DNA of 64,000 nt from Corynebacterium aurimucosum ATCC 700975 (GTDB lineage Bacteria > Actinomycetota > Actinomycetes > Mycobacteriales > Mycobacteriaceae), in assembly GCF_000022905.1 (NCBI RefSeq), contig NC_012590.1, positions 2,170,001 to 2,234,000 of the forward strand. Direction: 5' to 3'. Every line of letters begins with the position of its first letter. The stretch's first letter is position 1. The position numbers and the translations under genes were made by a program. Shown here one piece after another: positions 49,149 through 59,146 of this stretch. The notes beneath the pieces were generated by a model. It worked only from the letters and a program-made list of their open reading frames with translations. It had not been told where the DNA came from and searched no databases.

Positions 49149-50897
49149 CTACAGGCCCAGGTTGAGGTCGCCGGCGCGGTAACGCGAGCCGGGGATGGCC
49201 TCGATGAGCTTCCGGGTAAACGGTGACTGTGGGTTGCTAAAGACCTCGGCCGTGGGGCCGCATTCCACCTGCTGGCCCTTCGAGAGCACCGAGACAGTAT
49301 CGGAGATCTGGTTGACCACCGCCAGGTCGTGCGAGATGAAAATGTAGGTCAGGCCAAGCTCCTCCTGGAGCCGGGAAAGCAGCCGCAGGATCTGGGCCTG
49401 CACGGTGACGTCGAGGGCGGAAACGGCCTCGTCGAGGATGACCAGCTCCGGTTCCACGATCATGGCGCGCGCGATGGCCACGCGTTGGCGCTGACCGCCG
49501 GAGAGCTCGCGCGGACGCCGGTCATAATAATCCGGGTTGAGAGCTACCAGGTCCAAGAACTCCTTGGCCTTTTCCTTGGCCGCGCTGGCACGCGCCCCCT
49601 TCAAATTCCGCAGCGGCTCCGCCACCGTCTGGCCAATCGTCTGCTTGGGGTCCAGCGAGCCATAAGGGTTCTGGTAGACCAGCTGGATGTTGTTTCGCTC
49701 TTCGCGCAAGGCCTTACCGCGCAGGCCCACAATGTCGCGCCCGCCCACGGTGATGTTGCCCGATGTCGGGGTGTTGAACATGGCGATGCTGCGCCCCGTC
49801 GTGGTCTTGCCGGAGCCGGACTCGCCCACGATGGCGTGGGTCGAGCCCTTGGCCACGGTGAAGGAGATGCCATCGACCGCAGTGAAATCACCGAAGCGCT
49901 GGGTCAGGCCTTCAACGCGCACCAAGGGTTCGCCAGTCGCCGCGCCGTGGGAAACAGAAGAAGCGCGTTCAGCGGTTGCACCAGCCTTCGCAGCGGCGCC
50001 GGTGGTTGCTGTGCTGGCGCCGGCGTCGGTGAGTGTGCGGGGGTCAGGCTTGGCGGTACTGCGTGGAGCGGATGTGCCGGCGTCGGCGACGGTGAGGGAG
50101 GGGGCGTCGGCAAGCAGGCGTTTGGTGTAGTCGTGGCACGGGTTCGTCAGCACCGTGGCGGCCAAGCCCTCCTCGCGCAGCTGGCCGGATTCCATGACCA
50201 CGACGCGGTCGGCGCGGTCACCGGCCACGGCGAGGTCGTGGGTAATGAAGAGGATGCCCATGCCGAGCTCCGCGCGCATGTCATCGAGAAGATCGAGGAT
50301 GATCTTTTGCACGGTGACATCCAGCGCAGAGGTTGGCTCGTCCGCGATGATGAGGTCAGGCTCCAGCGCCACGGCGGCAGCAATGAGCACGCGCTGCTTC
50401 ATGCCGCCGGACAGCTCGTGCGGGTACTGGTGATAGCGGCGCTCAGGGTCATCGATGCCGACGCGCTCCAGGAGTTCCAGTGCCTTAGCTTTGCGCTCGG
50501 CCGCGGTGCCGACCTTGTGGATGCGCAGCCCCTCCTCCACCGAGGCGCCGATGGTCTGCACCGGGTTGAGGGAGTTATTGGGGTCCTGCGGGATAAGCCC
50601 GATGCGCCGCCCCCGCAGCTCACGCCACTCGCGGCGGCGCAGCGAGGTGATATCGCGGCCATCGAAGGTGATGGTTCCGGCACCGATAGTGGCATTCGAG
50701 GGCAGCAAACCGATGGCTGCCATAGCGGAGGTGGTCTTGCCGGAGCCAGACTCGCCCACGATGGCGGTCATCTGTCCTGGACGAACCTCGAGGTTAACGC
50801 CTTGCACGGCGGAAACGTCACCACCTGCGGTGGAATAGGACACGTTGAGGTCCCGCACGCGCAGCAGGGGCTGCGCTGCATTCTTTGTAACAAACAT
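49149..50897 (-). CDS. Dipeptide-type ABC transporter, fused double ATPase
   Basis: 582 aa. Two nucleotide-binding domains: Walker A GESGSGKTTSAM (about 51) and GESGSGKTTTGR (about 356), signatures LSGGMKQR and LSGGQRQR, Walker B LIIADEPTSALD and LVILDEAVSALD. A poorly conserved Ala/Thr linker lies between. Same layout as DppDF fusions. It powers the two permeases upstream. Confidence 0.93.
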   Translation of the reverse strand: MFVTKNAAQPLLRVRDLNVSYSTAGGDVSAVQGVNLEVRPGQMTAIVGESGSGKTTSAMAAIGLLPSNATIGAGTITFDGRDITSLRRREWRELRGRRIGLIPQDPNNSLNPVQTIGASVEEGLRIHKVGTAAERKAKALELLERVGIDDPERRYHQYPHELSGGMKQRVLIAAAVALEPDLIIADEPTSALDVTVQKIILDLLDDMRAELGMGILFITHDLAVAGDRADRVVVMESGQLREEGLAATVLTNPCHDYTKRLLADAPSLTVADAGTSAPRSTAKPDPRTLTDAGASTATTGAAAKAGATAERASSVSHGAATGEPLVRVEGLTQRFGDFTAVDGISFTVAKGSTHAIVGESGSGKTTTGRSIAMFNTPTSGNITVGGRDIVGLRGKALREERNNIQLVYQNPYGSLDPKQTIGQTVAEPLRNLKGARASAAKEKAKEFLDLVALNPDYYDRRPRELSGGQRQRVAIARAMIVEPELVILDEAVSALDVTVQAQILRLLSRLQEELGLTYIFISHDLAVVNQISDTVSVLSKGQQVECGPTAEVFSNPQSPFTRKLIEAIPGSRYRAGDLNLGL

Positions 50898-50898
50898 G

Positions 50899-51753
50899 TT
50901 AGGCCTCCACGGGGAAGTTTTGGGACAGGCGGTTGGCGGACATCACCACTGCGACCAGCGCAATGCCGGGCAGGATGATGAGCCACCAGGCGGTGGCCAT
51001 GAAGTCGCGGCCCTCGGCGATGATAAGCCCCCACTCCGGGGTCGGCGGCGGGGCGCCGTAGCCCAGGAATCCGAGGATGGACAGCTGCAGGATGGCGGTG
51101 CCGAATTGCAGGGTGGCCAGGGCGATAACAGGGGTGAGTGAATTAGGAAGGATATGGCGGAAAAGCACCGTGGCGTGGGTGGCGCCGGCACCGTAGGCGG
51201 CCTCGATGTAGTCCGAGCTGGCCACGGTGATCACCTGGGAGCGGGCCAGGCGCGCGAAGGTCGCCACCGAGGTCGCGCCGACGGCCACCGCCGCCTGCAC
51301 GGAGCCGAAGCCCAGCACGATGATGATCGACAGCGACAACAAGATGCCGGGGATGGACAGCAGCACGTCGACGACGCGCATGAGAACGCTATCCACCGCT
51401 CCTCGCAGGGAGCCGGCGAGAAGACCGATCAGCGTGCCGACGACGAGGCCGACGGCCACGGCGATCAGCGCGCCGAGCAGCGACTGGCGGGCACCATAAA
51501 CGATGCGCGCGTAGAGATCGCGGCCCACCGCGTCCGTTCCCATAAGGTGGCCGGACTCCCCCGGCGGCAACAGGGCCACATCGGTGCCCGCATAGGGGTC
51601 AGCCGAGGTGAACAAGCTCGGGAAGAACGCAGCCAGGAAGGCAATCGCGAGGATCACAATGGCGATGAGGGAACCCGGCGCGAGCCACGGGTTCGCGGTG
51701 TGGCGGCGCGGCGCCCGTGTAGAACGCAGCGGTTTGGTGTGCGTCATGCTCAT
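50899..51753 (-). CDS. Dipeptide-type ABC permease (DppC-like)
   Basis: 284 aa. Six predicted membrane segments, beginning GSLIAIVILAIAFLAAFFPS. EAA loop at YIEAAYGAGATHATVLFRHI. Inner permease subunit. Start overlaps DppB by 4 bp. Confidence 0.92.
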   Translation of the reverse strand: MSMTHTKPLRSTRAPRRHTANPWLAPGSLIAIVILAIAFLAAFFPSLFTSADPYAGTDVALLPPGESGHLMGTDAVGRDLYARIVYGARQSLLGALIAVAVGLVVGTLIGLLAGSLRGAVDSVLMRVVDVLLSIPGILLSLSIIIVLGFGSVQAAVAVGATSVATFARLARSQVITVASSDYIEAAYGAGATHATVLFRHILPNSLTPVIALATLQFGTAILQLSILGFLGYGAPPPTPEWGLIIAEGRDFMATAWWLIILPGIALVAVVMSANRLSQNFPVEA

Positions 51754-52760
51754 GAGCGCACCGTCCTTTCCGAAGTAGCGGCCGACGTGGTGGCGGAATC
51801 TGTGCTGCGGCGAGCGGCACGCTCCGAGGCGCTGGCACGCAGGCGCGGGTCCAGCACCGGGTAGAGCAGATCCACGACGAGGTTAATGATGATGTAGGAA
51901 GTTGCGGCGATGAGAACCACCGCCAGCAGAACCGGGGTATCACGGTTAGCCACGGCCTGGGCCACCATGTAGCCCAAGCCGGTGCGGCCGAAGACGGTTT
52001 CGGTAACCACGGCACCACCGACGAGCTCGCCGAAGAGCAGGCCCGCCATGGTCAAGGTGGGCAGCAACGAATTACGCAGGACGGTGCGCCAGAAGATCCA
52101 GGACTCCGAGGCACCACGAGAGCGCACCGCCTGGACGAAGGGCCGCGACTGCGTCTCATCAATGGAGCGAATCAACACCTGAATCAACGGCGCGGCCATG
52201 GGCACCGACAGCGTCAGGGTGGGCAGGATGAGGCCCTCCACGCTGCCGGGTTCGATAACACGCACCCAGCCCAGCTGGAAGGAAAAGAACTGGATGAGCA
52301 GGATGGCGATCCAGAATCCCGGCAGCGAGACCATGAAGGAAGGCAGGCCCCGGAAGAAGGAACCGATGGCACCGAGGCCCGGTAGCGTCGCCAAGAAGGC
52401 AACAAGCACGGCCACAATGAGCGCGAGACCGATGGCGCTGGCGGCGAGGATGAGGGTGTGGGGAAGGGCGTCGGCAAGCAGCGTGGCTACCGGGGCGCCC
52501 GACTGCGTGGAATTGCCAAAGTGCCCGGTGAGGAAGCCGCCCAGGGAGGTGAAGTACTGCACCACGAGCGGCTTGTCGACGCCCATCTCCTCCCGAATAG
52601 CCTCAATCTCCGCCTGGGACAGGCCCAGGGCTGGGTCGCCGAAGCGCGACTGGACGGCATCCGACGGCAGCGCCGAAAGTAGCAGGAAGGCCACGGTATA
52701 AGTAATGAGCAGCACGAGGAGGGCCTGCCCAATGCGGCTGAGAATTTGGCGGGTTGTCAT
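51750..52760 (-). CDS. Dipeptide-type ABC permease (DppB-like)
   Basis: 336 aa. N-terminal membrane anchor LVLLITYTVAFLLLSALPSD, EAA loop FVQAVRSRGASESWIFWRTV, and GELVGGAVVTETVFG. Partner of the DppC-like subunit; directly abuts the binding-protein gene. Confidence 0.92.
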   Translation of the reverse strand: MTTRQILSRIGQALLVLLITYTVAFLLLSALPSDAVQSRFGDPALGLSQAEIEAIREEMGVDKPLVVQYFTSLGGFLTGHFGNSTQSGAPVATLLADALPHTLILAASAIGLALIVAVLVAFLATLPGLGAIGSFFRGLPSFMVSLPGFWIAILLIQFFSFQLGWVRVIEPGSVEGLILPTLTLSVPMAAPLIQVLIRSIDETQSRPFVQAVRSRGASESWIFWRTVLRNSLLPTLTMAGLLFGELVGGAVVTETVFGRTGLGYMVAQAVANRDTPVLLAVVLIAATSYIIINLVVDLLYPVLDPRLRASASERAARRSTDSATTSAATSERTVRS

Positions 52761-54398
52761 TTATTTCTCCTCCTCATTCGACGCGGCGTCGATGCTGACC
52801 TCGTAGAACCACGGGCGGGCTACCGATTCCGGGCTAAAGCCAGTGATGCCCGGTCGCACGGCATAGACCACGGGCTCCTCGAAGAGCGGAAGCACGTAGG
52901 CCTGCTCGGTGATGTAGTCCTGGACTTCTTCCGTGGCCTTGATGCGGCCTTCTTTGTCGGGGGTGTCGAGGACGGCGTCGAGAAGCCCCTGCAGGTGCTC
53001 GTCGATGGGATTGCCCTCCGCGTCCTGGTTGAGGAAGGCATCACGGTTGTTGATGCCGTAGAGCGAGGTGATGACGTCATAGTCGGCTCGGCCCACCATC
53101 GAGTGGTAGATCTGCACCTTGTCGACGTCCTTGGCATCGGCGTTCTGCGTGGCCTGGTCGCCGGCATTGACTCGGATGCCGATGCCCAGCTCACCCAGCT
53201 GGTCCTGCACCATGGTCATGACCTCTTTGGAGCGCGGCTGCGGCAAGGCGGTATTGGTGCGCAAGACGAGGCGCTGGCCGTCCTTGACGCGGATGCCATC
53301 GGGACCGGCCTCCCAGCCGGCCTCGTCGAGAAGCCGCTTGGACTCCTCGGGGTCGAAGGTGTAGGCGGCGGACTGGTCCTTGTAGGCCAGGCCGGTCTTG
53401 GCCACCGTCGAGGTGGCCAGTGGGTAAGACTCGGAGAAGAGAACGCGGAGAATCTCCTCGCGGTCCACGCCGTGGATGATGGCCTCGCGCACGCGCTTAT
53501 CTTGCAGCAGCGGGTGGTCGAAGCGGAAGGCGAATTGGTTGTTCATGGAGTTGGTACCGCTCGAGACGATGTCAACGCCTTGTTCTTTCAGCAGCGACTC
53601 CTGCGGGGCGGAGATCTGGCGGGCGATATCGGCCTGGCCGGAGAGGATAGCGCCGGTGCGCACGGACTCTTCGGCGGCGAGGATGTAGTGGACGCCGTCG
53701 ATGTCCGCGCGGCCCTGGTGCTTGACCGCTGGCGGAGCCCAGTCATAGTCCTCGCGGGTCTTGAGCTTGAGGTCGGTGCCGATTTCTTCCGATTCCACCA
53801 CGAAGGGGCCGGAGCCAATAACGTTGACCGCGTTGCCGGGGCCGAAGCCCTCGTTGTCTAAAGCCAACGTGGAATCGGAGAGCAACCCGGCGTTATAAGC
53901 AGAGGTGGCCTGGAGGAAGCCCGGGGAGGGCTGAGTGAAGTAGAACTTCACGGTGTCCTCGTCCACGACTTCGCCGCGGTCATAGTTGGCGATCTGCTCG
54001 GAGCTGGTCAGCGTGCGGGATTTATCGCCGCGGCCGAAGAGGTCGAAGTTGGCCACGACGTTCTCGGCGGTCAAAGGAGAACCATCGGAGTAGGTGACGT
54101 CGGTGCGGATAGTAAACGTGTATTCCGTGGCATCGGCGTTGACCTTGGGCATCTCCGTGGCGATCCATGGCGAGAGTTCCAGGGTCTCGGGATCCTGATA
54201 AAGGAGGCGGTCGGTCAGCTGGTTGACCACGCCACCGTTGGGGTAAAAGCCGGCGGCCGGCGGATAGAGCGTGCGGAAGAATTGCGGCTCGAGGTAGGTG
54301 AGGACGTTATCCTCCCCGTCCGGCCGATCCGCGGCAGAGCAGCCCGCTAAGGCGAGGGCTGCTGCCAGGGTGGCGGCGAGTGCGCGTAGAGTTTTCAC
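52761..54398 (-). CDS. ABC transporter substrate-binding lipoprotein
   Basis: 545 aa from GTG 54398. Signal peptide VKTLRALAATLAAALALAGC with lipobox LAGC; earlier codons are rejected. SBP_bac_5-type fold: YTFTIRTDVTYSDGSPLTAE, RADIDGVHYILAAEESVR. Captures a peptide or similar solute outside the membrane. First gene of the transporter operon. Confidence 0.9.
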   Translation of the reverse strand: MKTLRALAATLAAALALAGCSAADRPDGEDNVLTYLEPQFFRTLYPPAAGFYPNGGVVNQLTDRLLYQDPETLELSPWIATEMPKVNADATEYTFTIRTDVTYSDGSPLTAENVVANFDLFGRGDKSRTLTSSEQIANYDRGEVVDEDTVKFYFTQPSPGFLQATSAYNAGLLSDSTLALDNEGFGPGNAVNVIGSGPFVVESEEIGTDLKLKTREDYDWAPPAVKHQGRADIDGVHYILAAEESVRTGAILSGQADIARQISAPQESLLKEQGVDIVSSGTNSMNNQFAFRFDHPLLQDKRVREAIIHGVDREEILRVLFSESYPLATSTVAKTGLAYKDQSAAYTFDPEESKRLLDEAGWEAGPDGIRVKDGQRLVLRTNTALPQPRSKEVMTMVQDQLGELGIGIRVNAGDQATQNADAKDVDKVQIYHSMVGRADYDVITSLYGINNRDAFLNQDAEGNPIDEHLQGLLDAVLDTPDKEGRIKATEEVQDYITEQAYVLPLFEEPVVYAVRPGITGFSPESVARPWFYEVSIDAASNEEEK

Positions 54399-54517
54399 GG
54401 TAATGCTTTCAGAAAGTCGGTAGTCGGTTTGTGCTGTGTCTCTGGATTTAACACAACGCATACTGAGCGGTATTATTCCACTAGACAGCACAGTCTAAAA
54501 GTTTGAGGTTGATTTAT
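54399..54517. promoter_or_regulatory. Divergent promoter region, transporter and FAD protein
   Basis: The 119-bp gap drives genes on both strands. It has an inverted repeat GTGCTGT (54431) and ACAGCAC (54486), a possible operator. An exact -10/-35 pair is not clear. Confidence 0.4.
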
Positions 54518-56398
54518 ATGCCCGCCATCGCCATCGTCGGGGCCGGCCCGCGCGGTATCTCGCTGGTCGAGCGCCTTGCGGCCCATCTGCGCGCGACCCC
54601 CCTTCATTCACCCCTGCGACTCCACATCATCGACGATGCCCCGCTGGGCGCTGGCCGCATTTGGGATACCGAGCAGACCCGCACGCTGTGTATGAACACG
54701 TTGGCTGGCGCGGTCACGCTATTTACTGAGCCCGGCTCCACGACCACCGCGCCGGTACTCGAAGGCCCCATCCTCTACGAGTGGATTCAGCTTCTGCGCG
54801 GCGAGCGCCCCTCCATCTCCCCCGCCAAACTAGAGCTTTATGATTCCCACCCGCCACGCGAAGGGCTTGCTGCCTCTTTTGCCGAAGAGCTCGCGCAGAC
54901 CCGCCCGGAATCCAACCCCTCCCGCGCGCTCTACGGCGCCTACCTGGAGTGGGTCTTCGAGGTTGCGCTGGCTCAGCTGCCGGAGAGCGTGGACGTCGTC
55001 CAGCACCGCGCCCGCGCGCTGTCCGTGGAGGAGCACGGTGAGCAGGACGCCATCAAGCTTTCGGACGGCACTACCGTCACCGCCGACGCCACCGTCCTGG
55101 CCTATGGCTGGCAGGTGCCTGCGCTGAGCGAATCCGAGCGCTCACTGGCGGAGGCTGCGGATTCCGGCCTGCACTGGGTGCGCCCGGATAACCCCGTGGA
55201 GCAGCCGGTATCTGAGGTCCCTGCGGGCGAGAAGGTCCTGGTCCGCGGCCTGGGCATGGGCTTCTTCGATGTCATGGCGCTGCTCACCATCGACCGTGGC
55301 GGCGAGTTCGTGGAGGATCCCTCCACCCGCTCCGGCCTGCGCTACGAGCCGAACGGTGAGGAGCCGCACTTCATCGTTTCCTCCGGCCGCGGCTATCCCT
55401 ATATCCCGAAGTCGGAGTACCACGCGCTGCCGCCGAAGGCTGCGCTGACCCGCTTCCGCGCCGCGGTCGCCGCGATTGATCCGGAGGCGGAGTTTGACTT
55501 TGGCACGCAGCTACTGCCACACATTCTGCGCGATGCTTACGCCGAGTACTACGAGAACCAGGCCCGTGTATCCCCTAATGCCCTGCAGCGCCCGCTCGAG
55601 GATATCCTCGCCACGATTGATGCCACCGCGGTGGATGCCGACGACCTGGCAGACATGGCGGACCAGCTGCGCGTCGCGCTCGACGGCGTTTCGACTGAGC
55701 CGCTCGACCTTGCGCACTGGGCGCACCCGCTGGCGGACTTCGAGGGCACTGAGATCACCGAGTACATCGCCGAAGGCTTGGCGCGGGATATCGTCGAAGC
55801 TGTCGCCGCCGCCGATTCCCCGCTGAAGTCCGCGCTGTGGGCCATTTCCGCAGCGCGCAAGCCCTCCTCCATCGCCGGTTCGGAAGGCCGAATGACGTGG
55901 GAGTCCCGCACCAGCACGTACAAGGAGTTCATGGCTTTCGGACAGATGGTGGGGTCGGGTCCGCCGCTCTTCCGCACTCGCCAGCTGCTCGCGCTTGTCG
56001 ACGCCGGCCTCGTCACCTTCCTGGGCCAGCGCCCCCAGCTGGAGATCAGCGAGAAGTTCTCGCTGCGCACCGCGCACGGTGAGGCTTCCTCCACCTGGCT
56101 TATCGACGCCTGGATGCACTCCCCCGATGTCCGCCGCGCCGGCGATCCACTCGCGGTGTCCCTCAATGGGCGCGTGCGCGCCTTCGTCGATCATGGCCAG
56201 GCCACCGGCTCGCCGGAGACGACGTGGAACCGCCGCGCGGTCAACCCCGGTGGCACCGAGGACCCGCGCCTGCACATCGTGGGCATCCCCACCTATTCGC
56301 AGTGGCCGGATACCACCATCTCCCCCATGCCGGGCACGGATCCGCTCATGCTGCAGGAGACCGACCGCACGGCCGGATCCCTGCTCACTTCCCTCTAA
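54518..56398 (+). CDS. FAD/NAD(P)-binding oxidoreductase (NAD_binding_9 type)
   Basis: 626 aa from ATG 54518. N-terminal dinucleotide site AIAIVGAGPRGISLVERLAA and a second region EKVLVRGLGMGFFDVMALLT. Large family of uncharacterised monooxygenase-like flavoproteins. Divergent from the peptide-type transporter, so it may act on the imported substrate. Its C-terminus includes DPRLHIVGIPTYSQWPDTTI. Confidence 0.85.
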   Translation: MPAIAIVGAGPRGISLVERLAAHLRATPLHSPLRLHIIDDAPLGAGRIWDTEQTRTLCMNTLAGAVTLFTEPGSTTTAPVLEGPILYEWIQLLRGERPSISPAKLELYDSHPPREGLAASFAEELAQTRPESNPSRALYGAYLEWVFEVALAQLPESVDVVQHRARALSVEEHGEQDAIKLSDGTTVTADATVLAYGWQVPALSESERSLAEAADSGLHWVRPDNPVEQPVSEVPAGEKVLVRGLGMGFFDVMALLTIDRGGEFVEDPSTRSGLRYEPNGEEPHFIVSSGRGYPYIPKSEYHALPPKAALTRFRAAVAAIDPEAEFDFGTQLLPHILRDAYAEYYENQARVSPNALQRPLEDILATIDATAVDADDLADMADQLRVALDGVSTEPLDLAHWAHPLADFEGTEITEYIAEGLARDIVEAVAAADSPLKSALWAISAARKPSSIAGSEGRMTWESRTSTYKEFMAFGQMVGSGPPLFRTRQLLALVDAGLVTFLGQRPQLEISEKFSLRTAHGEASSTWLIDAWMHSPDVRRAGDPLAVSLNGRVRAFVDHGQATGSPETTWNRRAVNPGGTEDPRLHIVGIPTYSQWPDTTISPMPGTDPLMLQETDRTAGSLLTSL

Positions 56399-56411
56399 TC
56401 ACACACAGCGC

Positions 56412-56442
56412 AAGCGCCGAGGCCCACACTGCCTTGGCGCTT
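56412..56442. terminator. Bidirectional terminator
   Basis: Stem AAGCGCC / GGCGCTT with inner AGGC / GCCT, between two convergent genes. Confidence 0.65.
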
Positions 56443-56476
56443 AGCGTGCACAGCAGCCCTCGACGCTGCGATGGTA

Positions 56477-57637
56477 TTAATGGAGCGCGTCGAGGGCCTG
56501 CTCCAAGTCCGCGAGCAGGTCATCAATGGACTCGATACCCACGGAAATGCGCACAAGGTCTGCTGGCGGGACGAGCTCGGAGCCCTCAGCGGAGATGTGT
56601 GTCATGTTCTGCGGGTGCTCGATGAGGGACTCCACGCCGCCGAGGGACTCCGCCAGCGAGATGAGCTTGGTATTGAGGCAAATCTGGCGGGCATGCTCCT
56701 CGCTGTGGAAGCGCACGGACATCATGCCGCCGAAGCCGCGCATCTGCTTCTTCGCCAGCTCGTGGCCCGGGTGCGAGGGCAGGCCCGGGTAGAGAACCTG
56801 CTTGACCTCTGGGCGGGACTCCAAGAACTCAGCCACAGCCTGCGCATTGGAACAGTGGCGATCCATGCGGACTTCCAAGGTCTTGATGCCGCGGGCGGTG
56901 AGGTAGGCGTCGAAAGGCGAGGACACCGCACCGACGTTGCCTTGGAAGTACAGCAGGCGCTCATCCATCTCCGCGGAGTTGGTCACGACCGCGCCGCCCA
57001 GCACATCCGAGTGGCCGCCCAGGTACTTCGTGGTGGAGTGCAGGACATGATCCGCGCCCAGCTCCAAAGGATTCTGCAGGTGGGGCGTGGCAAAGGTGTT
57101 GTCGACGACAATCTGGGCGTCGCCAGTCGCCTTGACCACCTTAGCGACCGCAGCGATATCCGTGATCGTCGTCGCCGGATTGGTCGGGGTCTCCAACCAG
57201 ATCAGCTTGGTGTTCTCCTTCAACGCCGCCTCCACCGCCGCGGTATCGGCGGTATTGACGATGGACAGCTCGATTCCCCACTCACCGTAATCATGGTGCA
57301 GGAGACGGTACATGCCGCCATAGGCATCGTTGCCGAGGATGACGTGGTCACCCGGGCGCACGAGGATGCGGATGAGGGTATCCACCGCCGCCATGCCCGT
57401 GGCGAAACAGCGGGCGTATTCAGCGTTCTCTAGCGCGGCGAGAGTTTTCTCCAGAGAGTGAACGGTGGGATTGGCCACGCGCCCGTACTCATAGCCGCCG
57501 CGCAGCTGCGCGAGGCCATCTTGTTGGTACGTGGTGGAGGCATAGATCGGTACATTGATGGATCCCATGTAAGGATCCGGCTGGTAACCGGCATGGATGG
57601 AACGGGAGGAAAAGCCAAGAGTGCGGTTGTCAGTCAT
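56477..57637 (-). CDS. metB: Cystathionine gamma-synthase
   Basis: 386 aa from ATG 57637. PLP enzyme joining an activated homoserine and cysteine to cystathionine in methionine synthesis. MTDNRTLGFSSRSIHAGYQP, YEYGRVANPTVHSLEKTLAA, CFATGMAA, and PLP lysine in HSTTKYLGGHSDVLGG. Related lyases share the fold, but the sequence matches corynebacterial MetB in layout. Confidence 0.88.
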   Translation of the reverse strand: MTDNRTLGFSSRSIHAGYQPDPYMGSINVPIYASTTYQQDGLAQLRGGYEYGRVANPTVHSLEKTLAALENAEYARCFATGMAAVDTLIRILVRPGDHVILGNDAYGGMYRLLHHDYGEWGIELSIVNTADTAAVEAALKENTKLIWLETPTNPATTITDIAAVAKVVKATGDAQIVVDNTFATPHLQNPLELGADHVLHSTTKYLGGHSDVLGGAVVTNSAEMDERLLYFQGNVGAVSSPFDAYLTARGIKTLEVRMDRHCSNAQAVAEFLESRPEVKQVLYPGLPSHPGHELAKKQMRGFGGMMSVRFHSEEHARQICLNTKLISLAESLGGVESLIEHPQNMTHISAEGSELVPPADLVRISVGIESIDDLLADLEQALDALH

Positions 57638-57752
57638 GAGGCACAAGTCTAGACCAAGCTGTTCAGTTGTGAGAAAGGCTAGCTTTTTATATTCAACTCT
57701 CTTCCCTACCATCGGTAGGCGTCAGTCGTGAGCGATAGCAGAAAGGACACAC

Positions 57753-58754
57753 GTGACCAGATCAACCACATACCTCAGAGCTTCCGCCGTGCAGAGCGAC
57801 GGGGCTGTCGACGCGGTCACCCGCTGGTGGCAAACAGAAAACATGCAGTCCTGGCTCATCGACAAACCCATCGGCATCGCGCTCATCCTCGTCGTCGCCA
57901 TCATCGGCAGTTGGCTGCTGCGCCGACTCATCACGAAGCTGGCCGACAACAGCATCAAGAAGGGCAAGCTCAGCTCGCCGCTCTCCCCGCGCAAAGCTCA
58001 CCGAACAACCGATAAGGTGCTCGAACAGACGCAGGAGGCACGGCGCACCTCCCGCATCCAGACCCTCGCCGGCGTCGGCCGCTCCGCGGTGGCTATTTTT
58101 GTCTGGGTGTGGGCAGCGCTGGCCATCTTGGACAAGCTCGGCGTCAACGTCGCCCCGCTCGTGGCCTCGGCCGGCGTGGTTGGTGTCGCGCTTGGTTTCG
58201 GCGCCCAGGCGCTGGTCAAAGACTTCCTGTCCGGCATCTTCATGCTCATGGAGGATCAGTACGGCATCGGTGACACCATCGACCTCGGCAACGGTGTCTT
58301 CGGCGACGTAGAGTCCATTTCCCTGCGCATCACCACGGTCCGCGATATCGATGGCGCACTGTGGTACGTCCGCAACGGCGAAATCTTGCAGGTGGCCAAC
58401 CATTCCGACCGCTACTCCGTAGCCCGCGTCCAGGTCCCGATTGCGCTGAGCAACGACCCCACCCGCGCAGTCGACGTCATCACCTCCGCGGCAGAGGACG
58501 CCGCCCGTGACTCCGAGATCAAGGACTTTATCCTGGCCACGCCGACGGTCAATGGCATGTCCGGCCTGGAAGTTGACCACATGTCCTACCGCGTTTCCGT
58601 CAAGACGCTACCGGGCAAGCAGTGGGACGTGCAGCGAGCGATGCAGGCAAGGATCCTCACCGCTATGCATTCAGAGGGGATCACTACGCCCTACCCACGC
58701 GGGATGGCTATCTTTGATCTGGAAGAACCCAGCCTGACGCGAAAGGAAGATTAG
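57753..58754 (+). CDS. MscS-family mechanosensitive channel
   Basis: 333 aa from GTG 57753 with AAAGGA upstream. Three membrane helices (ALILVVAIIGSWLLRRLITK, VAIFVWVWAALAILDKLGVN), then pore helix LVASAGVVGVALGFGAQALV and the beta domain IGDTIDLGNGVFGDVESISL. Opens under membrane tension to release solutes. Next gene starts 2 bp after its stop. Confidence 0.92.
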   Translation: MTRSTTYLRASAVQSDGAVDAVTRWWQTENMQSWLIDKPIGIALILVVAIIGSWLLRRLITKLADNSIKKGKLSSPLSPRKAHRTTDKVLEQTQEARRTSRIQTLAGVGRSAVAIFVWVWAALAILDKLGVNVAPLVASAGVVGVALGFGAQALVKDFLSGIFMLMEDQYGIGDTIDLGNGVFGDVESISLRITTVRDIDGALWYVRNGEILQVANHSDRYSVARVQVPIALSNDPTRAVDVITSAAEDAARDSEIKDFILATPTVNGMSGLEVDHMSYRVSVKTLPGKQWDVQRAMQARILTAMHSEGITTPYPRGMAIFDLEEPSLTRKED

Positions 58755-58756
58755 GC

Positions 58757-59146
58757 GTGCAACCAACAAGCGTGTACGAAGCCGTCGGTGGAATGGAGAC
58801 CTTTGAGAAACTCGTCGGCGGTTTCTACGCCCAGGTGCGCGAAGACGATCTCATCGGACCGATGTACCCACAGCAGGACTGGGAGGGCGCACAGCAGCGC
58901 CTGACCTGGTTCCTCGTGCAGTATTGGGGAGGCCCGCAGCTCTTCTCCGAACAGCGCGGCCACCCGCGCCTGCGCATGCGCCATGCGCCCTACCCCATCG
59001 ACATGGCAGCCCACGATCGCTGGCTCGAGCTCATGAGCAACTCCTTGGCACGGATCGACGAAGAGACCATCCCACCGGCCTATCGCGCCATGATTTGGGA
59101 CCACATGGAGCGAGTGGCGGCGATGCTCATCAACCGCGCCCCTTAA
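58757..59146 (+). CDS. glbO: Group II truncated globin
   Basis: 129 aa from GTG 58757. SVYEAVGGMETFEKLVGGFY, LVQYWGGPQLFSEQRGHPRL, RHAPYPIDMAAHDRWLELM. The proximal His lies in MRHAPY; Trp at the end of YW/DRW is typical of group II. Binds oxygen or NO. Forms an operon with the MscS gene and overlaps ald convergently by 4 bp. Confidence 0.93.
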   Translation: MQPTSVYEAVGGMETFEKLVGGFYAQVREDDLIGPMYPQQDWEGAQQRLTWFLVQYWGGPQLFSEQRGHPRLRMRHAPYPIDMAAHDRWLELMSNSLARIDEETIPPAYRAMIWDHMERVAAMLINRAP

